64,000 nt of DNA from Flavobacteriaceae bacterium. Its GTDB lineage: Bacteria; Bacteroidota; Bacteroidia; Flavobacteriales; Flavobacteriaceae. The position numbers and the translations under genes were made by a program. Of the stretch, positions 16,464 to 25,542 are shown piece by piece. The DNA lies in contig JAQWSN010000007.1 of assembly GCA_029243165.1 (NCBI GenBank), positions 62,001-126,000 on the forward strand, given 5' to 3'. Position 1 is the first letter of the stretch; every line of letters starts with the position of its first letter. The notes under the pieces are model-generated. The model was given only the letters and a program-made list of their open reading frames with translations. It was not told the origin of the DNA and made no database searches.

Positions 16464-17556
16464 ACAATTTGATGTAAATTTTCTTTTTGAAGAGGATTTG
16501 GATGGGAATCCAAATAATAAATACATAGCAGAGCGCATAGAGCAATGAGCCGAGCTTGAGGGGTAAGCCTAGTTGTTCCCAAAGCGACATAAATGAAGCG
16601 CTTAAGGATATTCCCCACCATTTGGAACTGTAAAAAACAATGGTTAATAAACTAGATAGCGAATACGCCAGTATGGGGTTGACCCCAAATGCGTGCGCAA
16701 ATTTAAATTGGTAGCGGTTTTGTCTAACATCAAAAAAGTAGCTAAAACTCGCCAAGGCCAGCATTCCAATTCCTCCTGTAAACAGGGTAAAAGAACTACT
16801 CCATAAGTTTTTATTGAAAGGGAAAAACCATTGCATCAGATCGCTTAGTAAAAGCAATACAAAACCGTAAAAAAATAATTGATTGAGGCGATTCTTTAAA
16901 TCCTCTTTTTGCATGAGAAGATAACCCGCCCACATACCGATCAACCCACTGACTAGAGCGGGAAGTGTACTCAGAATTCCTTCTGGATCCCAAGTGTCTT
17001 GCCACAACCTGCCGGGCAAGAAAAGCTGGTCGATGTAATGTGCCCAGTTTTTCTCGGGTACGTCCAAATCAGGAAATCCAATTCCAGGGACAGGGAGGTA
17101 GGCCATTACAAGCCAATAGCCCAAAAGTATGCTGATGCCGAGGTAGGCTTGTGTTTTTCTACTGGTGAAAAGAAACAACAAAGCGCAACCCAAGTAAACA
17201 AAAGCAATTCGAGGTAAAACACCAACCCAACGAATGCCTTCAAAGTTGAAGCTTGGCCAGAGCCAAAGGAAAATTCCTACAGCATAAATTTTTAATGCGC
17301 GCCACAAGATTTTTTTAACTAAATCGGTGCGACTTTTTCCATTTTGAAGTTGCTTGTTCATCGAAAGAACTACGGAAACCCCTACGATAAATAAAAAACT
17401 GGGAAACACATAGTCCGTTGGGGTAATTCCGTTCCACTCTGCATGGAGTAGGGGAGCATAAACGTGATTCCATGATCCCGGATCGTTTACAATGATCATC
17501 AAGATGATGGTCAAGCCTCGAAGAATATCCAATGAGAGCAAGCGTTTGTTTTCCAT
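16462..17556 (-). CDS. DUF5009 / HGSNAT-like multipass acyltransferase (NagX type)
   Basis: A 364-residue inner-membrane protein with about ten hydrophobic segments. The start RLLSLDILRGLTIILMIIVN and TPTDYVFPSFLFIVGVSVV are characteristic of the COG4299/DUF5009 family, related to human heparan-alpha-glucosaminide N-acetyltransferase, which acetylates glucosamine across a membrane. It lies 6 bp after a GH20 hexosaminidase gene, a pairing that supports a role in amino-sugar use or recycling. The precise acceptor and direction of acyl transfer are not known from sequence. The gene converges with hsp20 across that gene's terminator. Confidence 0.85.
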   Translation of the reverse strand: MENKRLLSLDILRGLTIILMIIVNDPGSWNHVYAPLLHAEWNGITPTDYVFPSFLFIVGVSVVLSMNKQLQNGKSRTDLVKKILWRALKIYAVGIFLWLWPSFNFEGIRWVGVLPRIAFVYLGCALLFLFTSRKTQAYLGISILLGYWLVMAYLPVPGIGFPDLDVPEKNWAHYIDQLFLPGRLWQDTWDPEGILSTLPALVSGLIGMWAGYLLMQKEDLKNRLNQLFFYGFVLLLLSDLMQWFFPFNKNLWSSSFTLFTGGIGMLALASFSYFFDVRQNRYQFKFAHAFGVNPILAYSLSSLLTIVFYSSKWWGISLSASFMSLWEQLGLPLKLGSLLYALCYVFIIWIPIQILFKKKIYIKL

Positions 17557-17562
17557 GAGTTC

Positions 17563-20064
17563 TTAATTGATTTGAATGCTTTTACCTCCTCTTCCTTTAG
17601 AGTCAAACACTCTGAGGGTAACCTTAGCTGTTTTTGGAAGTTTTACAGCTTCTGTGTAAAGGGGATCTTCAGTATTGGGTTCTTTTCCATCCAGTCTGTA
17701 ATGAATGTTCAAGCCGGGGAATTGTTGTCTTACCTTGAGTTTACCTTCATTAATGACAGCCCCCGGTTTTGGGAGGTCATGGGCCAGCCCTCCATAAAGC
17801 TGGTTGACCATCAAGAGTTGTCTCTGTCCAATCGTATTTGCAAATTTATTCCACGCATTTTCCAGTAGGGGTTTTTGTTCAAGTGCCGTTTCCAGTTCCA
17901 ACCAAGGTTCTTTGGCACCCCATGCTCTTTGCGCAAAGACAATTAAATTGGGCATTAACATTTGATCAAATAAGGCGTCTGAAATGATGGTTTCTGTCCA
18001 CAATTGCGATTGAATCCCAAGGAAATTTGCTACTGCTTCGGGCTTGATTTTTTCTTTGCCCGCCACATAATCCTTATCAATACCCAGTGCCTCTAATTTA
18101 ACTTTATTCGCAAAAACATTGAGGGGTTCAGTTCCCCAACTGTCTTTGTAGTTGACGTAACCTGACCAACTCATTCCAGTATTTTCAAAATCGCGATCAT
18201 CGACCATGTCAAAATAAAATGCAGAAGAGTTGCTCATAATGGCTTGAAATCCTTTGTTTGCCAATCGGTAAATCATATCTTCACGACCCCCACCCCAACT
18301 ATTATTCCAAACATAGGGAATGAAATTCAGATCGAGTAGAGCTTCATTAACGCTAATTTCAGACTGTTCGTTTTCGCTATGAACTAAAAGAGCGTCTTCC
18401 CAGCCCACCATTTTAGCACCTGCATTCGTGATGATTTCATTGATGCGTCTTAAGTTGAAGTTGTACAACTCCTCTAGGTTAGGAATGGCTTCGTTTTGAG
18501 CAACATAGCGCTCACATTTCGGAGACTTTCTCCAGGGGCCGTAAGGCAATTCATCGGCTCCAATATTAAATACCTTCATAGGGAGCGCGGCTTGATCATA
18601 AAGAGCTTTTATCTCTTGGATTACTTTTTCATAAAAGCGATAGGCACTTGGGTCACAAATACAAATCACATTATCGGTGTACAATTGAGCAGAAATGTAA
18701 TCACTTTCATCTTCTGGATCGTGAAGCACATATTCAGTAGCAGAGGCAAGATCTCCTTGCGCTTTGAATGTATTGTAACGCGCCTTCATTGCTACAATTG
18801 CTGCCCTAGCGTGAGACGGAAAACTGATTTGAGGAATCACCTCAATGTAGCGTTGCTTGGCATAGTTAAGGATGGCTACAAAATCTTCGCCACTCAAATA
18901 GCCAGATCCTTTACTTTGAGAGTCTCCTGAGCCTGAACCGTACATGGGAATTAATCTGTCGTTTTCATCAAGTGTGTAACCTCTGTTGCTTCCTACTGCT
19001 GTCAGCTCGGGAAGCCCCGGAATTTCAATACGCCAACCGTCGTCATCAGTGAGCTTTAGATCAAAACGATTCAATTTGTAAAGTGCCATGTAGTCCAGAA
19101 TCTTAAAAATTTTCTCTTTAGGATAAAAATTTCTTGCTACATCACTCATAAAACCTCGGTTTTGAAAACGAGGGACGTCTTCAATAGCCAGAATTGGCCA
19201 TCCTTTTTCTTCGTTTTGAGCAATCAATAAAACTTGGTGTAGCGATTCAAATGCATAAAAAGCTCCGATGGACGCACTTGCCTCGATTTGGATATTTTCT
19301 TCTGAAATTTTAAGGGTGTAGGCTTCTCGAGCAAGTGACTTGTTTTGAGTGAGCAGTACATTGGGTTGAACCTCTTTATCAGCTTCAATTTTAATAGTTA
19401 GTCCTTCTTGAAGTCGTTGTTGAATAAATTCAGCATCCATGTCAAAACCCTCAAGGCTTAAATTTAAATCTGTAGGGGTTCTGTAAGTCCCGTTAAAAAG
19501 TTGCTTTGTTGGCGTTGGAATAACCCAATCTAATTCAGTTTTGGGTAAAAGCTCTAGTCCTTCATATTCGGCATAACGCGCTGCTGCTGAAGGGATGTTT
19601 AGTCCTTCGATTCCTTTGGCGTTTTTCCATTCGATGTGGCTTTTGAGATCGATGTTTTTTTGTGTTGTTGCATCGTGGACAAAAAAGCCTTGAGGCCCCA
19701 TTGCTATTCGCGGAATAATTCCTTTCTGTGTTACGGTAAAGCTCAGATTTTCTCCCGGGTTTAAGCTGTAGTCTTCTCCGAACTTAAAAATTAAATACTG
19801 TTGTCCATTGACGTAGGTGTATTCAATTCCTTTTGGAAGACTCTCTGGGCGTGTTTCTCCAAAAATACTGTTCCAATGCAACGACCAAGCGCCTCCTTCC
19901 CAGGAAGAGTTTGTTGGATTGGTAATGGAAAAAGTAACCTCCATTTGATTGTTGGGAACATCAAACTGGTTGATGGTAAATACGATAGGGGTTAATTCTT
20001 TTTTTGGATCCTGACATTGCAGTAATAATACCAAAGAGAAGCAGGCTAAAAGTACTTTTTTCAT
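17563..20064 (-). CDS. GH20 beta-N-acetylhexosaminidase lipoprotein
   Basis: Cleaves terminal N-acetylhexosamine from chitooligosaccharides or glycans by substrate-assisted catalysis. It is 833 residues. In order: a lipoprotein signal (LVLLLQC, Cys17); a chitobiase N-terminal carbohydrate-binding domain (about 25-150; GGAWSLHWNS); a GH20b domain (about 180-290); the catalytic TIM barrel from about 300 (RGFMSDVARNFYPKEKI, LKLTDDDGWRIEI); and a C-terminal sandwich (YRLDGKEPNTEDPLY). The catalytic pair is D504-E505 in NIGADELPYG. The usual HxGGDE reads NxGADE, so the leading His is Asn and the second Gly is Ala. The predicted location is the outer membrane or periplasm. It is operonic with the DUF5009 acyltransferase downstream; the preceding gene is 39 bp away. 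Confidence 0.93.
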   Translation of the reverse strand: MKKVLLACFSLVLLLQCQDPKKELTPIVFTINQFDVPNNQMEVTFSITNPTNSSWEGGAWSLHWNSIFGETRPESLPKGIEYTYVNGQQYLIFKFGEDYSLNPGENLSFTVTQKGIIPRIAMGPQGFFVHDATTQKNIDLKSHIEWKNAKGIEGLNIPSAAARYAEYEGLELLPKTELDWVIPTPTKQLFNGTYRTPTDLNLSLEGFDMDAEFIQQRLQEGLTIKIEADKEVQPNVLLTQNKSLAREAYTLKISEENIQIEASASIGAFYAFESLHQVLLIAQNEEKGWPILAIEDVPRFQNRGFMSDVARNFYPKEKIFKILDYMALYKLNRFDLKLTDDDGWRIEIPGLPELTAVGSNRGYTLDENDRLIPMYGSGSGDSQSKGSGYLSGEDFVAILNYAKQRYIEVIPQISFPSHARAAIVAMKARYNTFKAQGDLASATEYVLHDPEDESDYISAQLYTDNVICICDPSAYRFYEKVIQEIKALYDQAALPMKVFNIGADELPYGPWRKSPKCERYVAQNEAIPNLEELYNFNLRRINEIITNAGAKMVGWEDALLVHSENEQSEISVNEALLDLNFIPYVWNNSWGGGREDMIYRLANKGFQAIMSNSSAFYFDMVDDRDFENTGMSWSGYVNYKDSWGTEPLNVFANKVKLEALGIDKDYVAGKEKIKPEAVANFLGIQSQLWTETIISDALFDQMLMPNLIVFAQRAWGAKEPWLELETALEQKPLLENAWNKFANTIGQRQLLMVNQLYGGLAHDLPKPGAVINEGKLKVRQQFPGLNIHYRLDGKEPNTEDPLYTEAVKLPKTAKVTLRVFDSKGRGGKSIQIN

Positions 20065-20103
20065 TTAAATCTGTTTTGACTAAAAATAGGAATAAAAATC
20101 TAT

Positions 20104-21597
20104 TTACCGGATCACTTTAAAAGCCTTAATCTCCTGATTGGGTTCGATGATGGAATAGCCCTCCCAAAAGGTAGGATCGTATTCAGTCAGGTTTACGGGC
20201 AATACAGTTGGATGTTCTTCGTAAGCTTCAAACACTTCTTTATCCATGAGAAGGGTTTCAAAAACAACCAATTGATATTTACTAAACTGTCGCGTTTTTA
20301 CATCCAAATCCATTTTGAGTTGGTTTTGCTTATTCCTTCCTTTAACCACTTTATTTTTTTCAGTGATCACCAATGGTCGTTCAAACCCTCCCTCAAAAGC
20401 ATCGGAAAATTCTAAGTATTCTGGGCTGTATTTCTCGTTTGAAAGTTTTTTGAATTGCAGGATTACCTCCTTTAAATCCCGTCGAAAAGATACACCCAAC
20501 ATGCTAAAATCAGTAATGTTTTGAATGTTTTTGTATTCTAGGCGTACTAGTGTCATCTGATCTGCATCCACATAAATTTTTCCCGAATAATCTGCATTTT
20601 TTTTGGGTTTAAATTCAAGAATGTAAACAGGGGTATCACCCAAGTAGGTAAAGTCTGTGAGTTCAAAAATGTATTTGGATGATTTTTTGATAATCGAAAT
20701 ATTGAGCTCACCTTCTTTAAACAATCCCCTTAACAAGTTTGTTGCATTCCATTTTTTGCTAGACAGGAAATTCTTTTTTTCCAACTCCTCTTTATCTTCC
20801 TGACTAAGTGTATCGAGATCCGATCGGGTAAAATCTTCCCCTTCTATTTTTCCCCCAACAATACCAGATCGAACCTTAAAGAAGGAAGTGGTTTTGACAT
20901 TTTCTTTAAGGATGCTTTCAAAGGTTTTTCCGATATCATCAAAAAGGGCTGAGATTTTTTTATCCTCCAGTTCAAGAGCTTTAAAAAGTTCCAGTTTTTG
21001 ACTCTCTTTGCTGTAATCCCCAAAGAGGGTACCAGCATATTCTTGATACCATTCGTTTTTTCTGGGAATTTTTCTAAGAGTACTGTCCCAAAACGCCTGA
21101 TTGAATTCGTCTATGGATGTTTTTTTAATTTTTACCTCTAATCTTTTAAATTCTTGAGAACCTGTTTCTCTAAAAAACAGCTTTTTTTGGGTGAGCCCCA
21201 ATTCGTATTTTTCAGGAATGTTTTCTTTAATATTTTTTAAAAGCTGATCGACATCAACCTGTTTATTGCTTACTACAATGGCATTTAATTCAATGGCTTT
21301 GGGGGGTAGGTAAAAAATACTGTCTTGAATCTCTGATAGGGAAAGTGCCAATGTTTCGTATCCCATACAGGAGATGAAAAGCGAGTCTTTAGGGGTCTTT
21401 TGTTGATCGTAAAACAATCGAAAACGTCCTTCTTCATTGGAGACTCCACCGCTACCCGATTTGAGAAAGATACTAGCAAAAGGAATGGGATTTTGGCTGA
21501 TACTGTCCAATACAAGCGCATTTAGTTCTTGAGCATGGTTTAGGGTGCCACTCATTAAAAAACAAATAATTAAGAGTCGATGGATGATTTTGATCAT
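20104..21597 (-). CDS. Carboxypeptidase-like regulatory-domain protein (exported, function unknown)
   Basis: A 497-residue exported protein with an N-terminal signal ending TLNHAQ. A CarboxypepD_reg-like beta-sandwich follows (about residues 25-110; ALVLDSISQNPIPFASIFLK, GVSNEEGRFRLF, CMGYETLALSLSEI), a module usually found at the front of SusC-type proteins. The rest is not a TonB barrel and I do not recognise it; it has long charged and beta-rich segments (YILEFKPKKNADYSGKIYVD, LVRLEYKNIQNI) resembling the DUF5686-like or outer-membrane-lipid-binding-like regions that follow such modules. It lies 39 bp upstream of the GH20 gene in the same direction, so cotranscription is likely but a shared role is unproven. 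Confidence 0.7.
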   Translation of the reverse strand: MIKIIHRLLIICFLMSGTLNHAQELNALVLDSISQNPIPFASIFLKSGSGGVSNEEGRFRLFYDQQKTPKDSLFISCMGYETLALSLSEIQDSIFYLPPKAIELNAIVVSNKQVDVDQLLKNIKENIPEKYELGLTQKKLFFRETGSQEFKRLEVKIKKTSIDEFNQAFWDSTLRKIPRKNEWYQEYAGTLFGDYSKESQKLELFKALELEDKKISALFDDIGKTFESILKENVKTTSFFKVRSGIVGGKIEGEDFTRSDLDTLSQEDKEELEKKNFLSSKKWNATNLLRGLFKEGELNISIIKKSSKYIFELTDFTYLGDTPVYILEFKPKKNADYSGKIYVDADQMTLVRLEYKNIQNITDFSMLGVSFRRDLKEVILQFKKLSNEKYSPEYLEFSDAFEGGFERPLVITEKNKVVKGRNKQNQLKMDLDVKTRQFSKYQLVVFETLLMDKEVFEAYEEHPTVLPVNLTEYDPTFWEGYSIIEPNQEIKAFKVIR

Positions 21598-21671
21598 GTA
21601 TTAAAAGTACTTCAATGATTAAACTCTTAACGCTGTTGAAATTCTTTTAGTGCTTTTTTAACACTCTTTAC

Positions 21672-23660
21672 TTACAACTGCTCTTGTAAACTTTTAATTT
21701 CATCACGATAATTGGCAGCTTCGATAAAATCGAGAGATTTTGCTGCTTGTTCCATTGCTTTTCGCAGTTCTCTGATTTTTTTCTCAATTTGGGGTTTGGT
21801 CAAATAGCGATTTTTTTCTTCGGCTACTTTTCGGGCTTCTTGTTCTTGAGCATGGGTAGCCACTGAGTTTTTGGCTAAGGCACTGTCTAAAGATTTATTT
21901 AAAGCGGTTGGGACAAGCTTGTGCTTTTTGTTGTACTCCATTTGCTTTTCTCTTCGGTAATTGGTTTCGTCTATGGTTTTTTGCATGCTTTTGGTAATTG
22001 TATCGGCATACATGATGGCTTTTCCGTTAACGTTTCGAGCGGCACGCCCAACGGTTTGAGTTAGCGAACGATTGGATCGTAAAAATCCCTCTTTATCAGC
22101 ATCCAAAATTGCCACTAGAGATACTTCAGGAAGATCAAGCCCTTCCCGAAGCAGGTTTACTCCGATCAAGACATCAAAAATCCCTTTTCTTAAATCTTGC
22201 ATGATTTCTACCCGTTCCAATGTGTCAACATCACTGTGAATGTAGCGACATCGAATTTGAGCACGACTTAAGTATTGTGTCAACTCTTCTGCCATTCGTT
22301 TGGTAAGTGTGGTGACAAGTGTGCGTTCGTCTTGTTCGGTACGTTTTTGGATTTCTTCCATCAAATCGTCAATTTGATTTAAACTGGGACGCACTTCTAT
22401 AACGGGATCCAACAAACCAGTAGGTCGGATGATCTGCTCTACATAAACCCCTTCCGTTTTTTCCAGTTCGTAATCTGCGGGAGTGGCACTGACGTACAAT
22501 ACTTGATTTTGAAGAGCTTCAAATTCTTCGAACTTGAGCGGTCGGTTGTCCATGGCTGCTGGCAATCGAAAACCGTATTCTACCAAATTTTCCTTCCTAC
22601 TTCGGTCGCCTCCGTACATGGCGTGAACCTGAGAAATGGTGACGTGACTTTCATCTACAATGGTCAAGAAATCTTTTGGAAAATAATCCAACAAACAAAA
22701 GGGACGTGTACCTGGAGAACGACCATCCAAATAGCGAGAATAGTTTTCTATGCCCGAACAATATCCCAATTCACGGATCATTTCCAAATCAAATTCGGTG
22801 CGTTCTTGCAATCGTTTTGCCTCCAGAGGTTTCCCTATTTCTCTGAAATAATCAATTTGTTTGACCAAATCGTCCTGAATTTGGAGAATTGCATTTTGTA
22901 GAATATCAGGAGAAGTAACAAAGATGTTGGCGGGGTAAATATTGACTGTATCGAATTGTTCCAAGCGGGTATTGTCAATGGGATCAAAAGCTTCAATCTG
23001 TTCAATTTCATCTCCAAAGAAGTGGATTTTAAAAGCAATGTCAGCGTAGCCAGGGAAAATGTCGATAATATCGCCCAGTACTCTAAAATTGCCGCGTCCA
23101 AATTCAGCTGTTGTTCTTGAATACAAACTTTGAACCAAACGGTGCATCAGTTGGGTGCGTGAAATGTGCTGGTCTCGTTCTAGGGAAATTACATTTTTTT
23201 CAAACTCGGCAGGATTTCCAATACCATACAAACACGAGACAGAGGCCACTACAAGCACATCCCTTCTCCCTGAGAGTAAAGCGGATGTTGTACTGAGTCT
23301 GAGCTTTTCAATTTCTTCGTTAATCGATAAGTCTTTTTCAATGTAAGTTCCAGAGGTAGGTATGTAGGCTTCGGGCTGGTAATAATCGTAATAAGAAACA
23401 AAATATTCTACCGCATTATTTGGGAAAAATTGTTTGAATTCGGAATACAATTGGGCTGCAAGAGTTTTATTGTGCGCCAATACTAGGGTTGGGCGTTGAA
23501 GTTTTTCAACGGCATTGGCCATGGTAAATGTTTTTCCAGAACCCGTCACCCCTTGAAGGGTAACAAAAGGATCTTTATTTTCAAATTGAGCGACAATTTC
23601 TTTGATGGCCTGCGGTTGATCACCAGTGGGTTTAAAATCAGAAACGAGTTGAAATTGCAT
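21672..23660 (-). CDS. uvrB: Excinuclease ABC subunit B
   Basis: The damage-verification helicase of nucleotide excision repair, loaded by UvrA and recruiting UvrC. It is 662 residues, normal. Walker A is GVTGSGKTFTMANAVEKL; the damage-binding beta-hairpin region has YYDYYQPEAYIPTSGTYIEK. Helicase motifs include IVDESHVT, LYVSATPADYE, GVNLLREGLDLPEVSLV and TQTVGRAARN. The C-terminal UVR domain (about 620-660) reads IRELRKAMEQAAKSLDFIEA. A TAATTTTG -7 box lies 17 bp upstream of ATG 23660, giving it its own promoter separate from the ABC genes upstream. Confidence 0.97.
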   Translation of the reverse strand: MQFQLVSDFKPTGDQPQAIKEIVAQFENKDPFVTLQGVTGSGKTFTMANAVEKLQRPTLVLAHNKTLAAQLYSEFKQFFPNNAVEYFVSYYDYYQPEAYIPTSGTYIEKDLSINEEIEKLRLSTTSALLSGRRDVLVVASVSCLYGIGNPAEFEKNVISLERDQHISRTQLMHRLVQSLYSRTTAEFGRGNFRVLGDIIDIFPGYADIAFKIHFFGDEIEQIEAFDPIDNTRLEQFDTVNIYPANIFVTSPDILQNAILQIQDDLVKQIDYFREIGKPLEAKRLQERTEFDLEMIRELGYCSGIENYSRYLDGRSPGTRPFCLLDYFPKDFLTIVDESHVTISQVHAMYGGDRSRKENLVEYGFRLPAAMDNRPLKFEEFEALQNQVLYVSATPADYELEKTEGVYVEQIIRPTGLLDPVIEVRPSLNQIDDLMEEIQKRTEQDERTLVTTLTKRMAEELTQYLSRAQIRCRYIHSDVDTLERVEIMQDLRKGIFDVLIGVNLLREGLDLPEVSLVAILDADKEGFLRSNRSLTQTVGRAARNVNGKAIMYADTITKSMQKTIDETNYRREKQMEYNKKHKLVPTALNKSLDSALAKNSVATHAQEQEARKVAEEKNRYLTKPQIEKKIRELRKAMEQAAKSLDFIEAANYRDEIKSLQEQL

Positions 23661-23676
23661 AATTTTACTGAAAAGG

Positions 23677-23684
23677 CAAAATTA
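23677..23684 (-). promoter_or_regulatory. Bacteroidota -7 box upstream of uvrB
   Basis: On the minus strand TAATTTTG matches TAnnTTTG exactly, 16 bp upstream of the uvrB ATG. It lies in the 66-bp gap between the ABC permease stop and uvrB. No clear -33 element is seen. Confidence 0.4.
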
Positions 23685-23726
23685 CAAAATATCCAGAGTA
23701 GAATTGCGGTGCTGGACAAAAGAAAA

Positions 23727-24566
23727 CTACAAGTCCCTTCGCTTTAACAATCCATAAGATCCCCAAATAAAAAGTCCAGACCAGACCAAAACAATGATGA
23801 TGTTTAGAATGGAAATTCCGTAGTCTTTGGTAAATCCTTCACCAATCTGATCCGCAATATTTTGAATGGCAGAAAGGCGGGTAAAGGGTTCTTTGATTAG
23901 ATTTCCAATAGCTTGTAAAGGGAAAAATTTGATGACTTGCTCGGCACTGAGTACGGGAATAAAATCCGAAAGCTTCCAACGCATTAGGCCGTAGGCGATC
24001 CCCTCAAAAACTTGCCACAAAGCAAGGAAGCCTAGGGCAAATGCGGATCGTTTGATCAGAATTGCTAAAAACAGACAAAAGGTAAAAAATCCAAAAAGCT
24101 TTATTGCATAAGCCAAAAGGTATTCCAGATCAGAAAAAATAATTTGAAATTCGTTGTAATCGGAATAAATTCCACCTAAGATCAAATTAATGACAAATAC
24201 CAATAAGGTAGAGAGGGTCACAAATGCTACTATGGCATAAATCTTAGACCGTAAAAATTCACTTTTGCTCAAACCATCAATCAGATTTTGTTTGAGGGTT
24301 TTGTAGGAATATTCGTTACCGATCATGGCAACAATAATGATGGCAAAAAAGATTTTTAATAAGGCAATAACAAAAGTGTTGAAATGCCAGATGTAGGGAA
24401 AGTTGAAAATTCCTTGTTCGGCTAAATTGAATTTTATGGGACCAAATTCAACATTGATGGTACTCAGAATAGCAATGCTAAAAATGAGAAGAAAATACCC
24501 TAGGATCAAGACTCGAGAGGTCTTGTTATGCCAGATTTTGAAAAGTTCTATGGATAAAAGACGCAT
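23727..24566 (-). CDS. ABC-2 type transporter permease
   Basis: A 279-residue inner-membrane subunit with six predicted hydrophobic segments in the ABC-2 arrangement, plus the amphipathic N-terminus MRLLSIELFKIWHNKTSR usual for this class. Family features are NEYSYKTLKQNLIDGLSKSE after the second membrane segment and a C-terminal LLKRRDL. It immediately follows its ATPase gene, whose stop abuts this ATG, so the two form one exporter. Substrate unknown; such pairs in flavobacteria are commonly of the bacitracin-export or membrane-stress kind. Confidence 0.88.
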   Translation of the reverse strand: MRLLSIELFKIWHNKTSRVLILGYFLLIFSIAILSTINVEFGPIKFNLAEQGIFNFPYIWHFNTFVIALLKIFFAIIIVAMIGNEYSYKTLKQNLIDGLSKSEFLRSKIYAIVAFVTLSTLLVFVINLILGGIYSDYNEFQIIFSDLEYLLAYAIKLFGFFTFCLFLAILIKRSAFALGFLALWQVFEGIAYGLMRWKLSDFIPVLSAEQVIKFFPLQAIGNLIKEPFTRLSAIQNIADQIGEGFTKDYGISILNIIIVLVWSGLFIWGSYGLLKRRDL

Positions 24567-25466
24567 TTATTGATTTTGGGTTAGTGATAAAAATTGATCT
24601 TCTAGTGAAGGTTTTTTCTTGGCTAAGTGGGTTACGAATATTTGCGCTTTTGCGAGTTTTTCTGAAAGTTCTTCAGATGCTAAAGGAGCATTTAAAACTG
24701 CTTTCAAGCCGTTTGTGTTTTTCTCTACGGTTTCAACTTCATCAATTTCTTTCAGAAAAGATTCTAACGCTTCAAGATTTTTGGCTTTGAGTTCAAAATA
24801 CCCATAGGTTTGAGTGATTCCATCCACGGGACCTTCATAATATTTTACGCCGTTTTTTAAAACGATCACTTGATTGCATACTTTTTCAACTTCGTCCAAT
24901 AAATGAGAAGCTAAAAGTATGGTGGTTCCTTCTTCGGCAATTTTAGTAATTAAAGCTCTGATCTGGTGGATTCCTTCAGGATCCAATCCGTTGGTAGGTT
25001 CATCTAAGATGAGGAGTTCGGGATCGTTGACCAGGGCTGCAGCTATGGCCAGGCGTTGTTTCATTCCTAATGAATAGGTTCTAAACTTGCTGTGTCTTCG
25101 TTCCCACAACCCAACGAGTTCGAGTTTCTCCTGGATGCTATCTGTGCTGCATTGTTTGATTTTGCATATCAGGTTGAGGTTCTGCAATGCGGTCATGTAA
25201 GGGTAAAAATTAGGACGTTCAATGATGGCGCCAATTTGTTTTAAGGCTTGATGGGTGTCCAATGCTCCTTGATACCATTGAAAACTCCCGCTCGTGGGAT
25301 TGACAACATTTAGAACCATACCTAAAGTTGTAGATTTCCCACTTCCGTTAGGACCAAGAAGACCGTAAACATTTCCTTTCTTTAATGTGATGGTGAGTTG
25401 GTCAACCGCTTTGAGGCGTCCGTAAGATTTACTGAGTTGATTAAGTTGAAGTAAGGTTTGTTCCAT
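24567..25466 (-). CDS. ABC transporter ATP-binding protein
   Basis: A 299-residue ATPase that drives the adjacent ABC-2 permease. Walker A GLLGPNGSGKSTT, signature YSLGMKQRLAIAAAL, Walker B LLILDEPTNGLDPEG and switch His in ILLASHLLDEVEKVC are all intact. A C-terminal extension of about 80 residues (from about 220) is typical of the CcmA/bacitracin-export subfamily. It is first of the two-gene exporter operon and diverges from the kinase-like gene across 76 bp. Substrate not inferable. Confidence 0.93.
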   Translation of the reverse strand: MEQTLLQLNQLSKSYGRLKAVDQLTITLKKGNVYGLLGPNGSGKSTTLGMVLNVVNPTSGSFQWYQGALDTHQALKQIGAIIERPNFYPYMTALQNLNLICKIKQCSTDSIQEKLELVGLWERRHSKFRTYSLGMKQRLAIAAALVNDPELLILDEPTNGLDPEGIHQIRALITKIAEEGTTILLASHLLDEVEKVCNQVIVLKNGVKYYEGPVDGITQTYGYFELKAKNLEALESFLKEIDEVETVEKNTNGLKAVLNAPLASEELSEKLAKAQIFVTHLAKKKPSLEDQFLSLTQNQ

Positions 25467-25521
25467 TTTACAGCGTTATTTATTAAACGAATAGGGCTGT
25501 ATTTTGTTACAGAAAAGATAG

Positions 25522-25529
25522 TACATTTG
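25522..25529 (+). promoter_or_regulatory. Bacteroidota -7 box upstream of the kinase-like gene
   Basis: TACATTTG fits TAnnTTTG exactly, 13 bp before the ATG at 25543. A TTTG lies at 25503-25506, but the 15-bp spacing is shorter than the usual 19-22, so only the -7 part is convincing. Confidence 0.4.
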
Positions 25530-25542
25530 AAAAAACAAGGGC

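Noticed and set aside
18496-18930. Open frame of 144 codons on the plus strand inside the GH20 gene
   Set aside because: Antisense shadow of a conserved catalytic domain; composition unlike real proteins here.
22503-22901. Open frame of 132 codons on the plus strand inside uvrB
   Set aside because: Antisense to conserved UvrB helicase motifs with no independent support.
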